Origin: Herminiimonas sp.
GTDB taxonomy: Bacteria; Pseudomonadota; Gammaproteobacteria; Burkholderiales; Burkholderiaceae_D
NCBI GenBank assembly: GCA_028292265.1
Contig: JAQGMR010000011.1
Location: 1 to 35,590 of the forward strand
DNA: 35,590 bases
Direction: 5' to 3'
Shown: positions 35,187 to 35,590 of the stretch, one piece after another
Numbering within the stretch: position 1 is the stretch's first letter
How the letters are laid out: each line of letters starts with the position of its first letter
Made by a program: the position numbers and the translations under genes
Notes under the pieces: model-generated
Database searches by the model: none
Told to the model about the DNA's origin: nothing
Seen by the model: the letters and a program-made list of their open reading frames with translations, nothing else

Positions 35187-35590
35187 CGCCACGATGTCCG
35201 GCAACAAGCCGTCGCAAGGCATCTTCAAGGCTTACGACATCCGCGGCATCGTCGGCAGCACGCTTGACACCAATGTCGCCGCACAGATCGGCCAGGCCTT
35301 CGGCAGTGCGGTTCGGGCCAAAGGCGAAACCACGGTCGTCATCGGCCGTGACGGCCGCCTCTCCGGGCCTGAACTGTGCAGCGCATTGGCGAGTGGTTTG
35401 CAGGCGGCGGGTGTCAATGTAATCGACATCGGCATCGTCGCCACGCCGCTGGTCTACTTCGCCACCGAAGTGCTGGAAGCGAAGTCCGGCATCATGGTCA
35501 CCGGCAGCCACAACCCGCCCGACTACAACGGCTTCAAGATGGTGTTGTCGGGCGAAGCGATTTATGGCGACGCCATCCAGGCGCTCTATC
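35176..35590 (+). CDS. Phosphomannomutase/phosphoglucomutase, N-terminal part
   Basis: The start of an alpha-D-phosphohexomutase that interconverts hexose 6- and 1-phosphates for sugar-nucleotide synthesis; 138 residues are inside the window and the gene continues past its end. The N-terminal FKAYDIRGIVG and the active-site serine loop TGSHNPPDYNGFK (Ser in the SHNP motif) identify the family. A GTG at 35176 with GAGG 9 nt upstream is preferred and overlaps the Wzc gene by 11 nt; an ATG at 35194 is possible. Its position in an exopolysaccharide block fits a role in precursor supply. Confidence 0.92.
   Translation, partial: MSDSATMSGNKPSQGIFKAYDIRGIVGSTLDTNVAAQIGQAFGSAVRAKGETTVVIGRDGRLSGPELCSALASGLQAAGVNVIDIGIVATPLVYFATEVLEAKSGIMVTGSHNPPDYNGFKMVLSGEAIYGDAIQALY

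Overview
The window looks like a chromosomal segment of a GC-rich betaproteobacterium, most likely Burkholderiales and probably Oxalobacteraceae (Herbaspirillum/Massilia-like). This is judged from protein flavour and gene order: clpB, aceA, a yicC-gmk-rpoZ-spoT block facing greB, and a kinase-phosphatase-rph-rdgB-hemW-tRNA-Ser run. The placement is inference; no rRNA or taxonomic marker was compared.

Layout. Positions 1-430 hold a hairpin-containing intergenic element and a sigma-32-type promoter for clpB (431-3019), which ends at a clear terminator. A small secreted protein and a DMT-family transporter with a very His-rich tail lie on the minus strand, separated by a degenerate 14-bp tandem repeat array. 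The glyoxylate-shunt gene aceA follows behind an unusually AT-rich promoter region. Next is a molybdate locus: a short ModE-type regulator, modA and modB, with a good ModE-box palindrome in front of modA and no modC beside it. Then rlmJ and greB overlap by 4 nt and converge on the minus-strand block spoT-rpoZ-gmk-yicC.

From 15.1 kb a plus-strand block encodes a Ser/Thr kinase, its PP2C-type phosphatase, RNase PH, RdgB and HemW, then tRNA-Ser(UGA) and a RIO-type kinase. From 20.8 to 25.8 kb the window is more accessory in character. It has three small minus-strand genes, a regulatory interval with an FNR/Anr box, a DnaA-box-like pair and a palindrome, a DoxX membrane protein, a 12-blade NHL-repeat lipoprotein, a DUF1488-like protein and a small helical protein. 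After that come a DksA/TraR zinc-finger protein, a probable adenine deaminase, a DUF4126 membrane protein and a YbbP-like FtsX permease.

The right end opens an exopolysaccharide locus: a Wza-like export lipoprotein, a Wzb-like tyrosine phosphatase, a Wzc-like tyrosine autokinase and the start of a phosphohexomutase. Together the last four genes supply assembly, export and sugar-phosphate precursors for a capsule or EPS.

Most of the window is ordinary core genome and I see no convincing new defence or mobile system. The most noteworthy points are the 14-bp repeat array, the His-tailed DMT transporter, the short ModE with its box and the missing modC, the dense regulatory interval upstream of doxX, and several small genes without recognised function.
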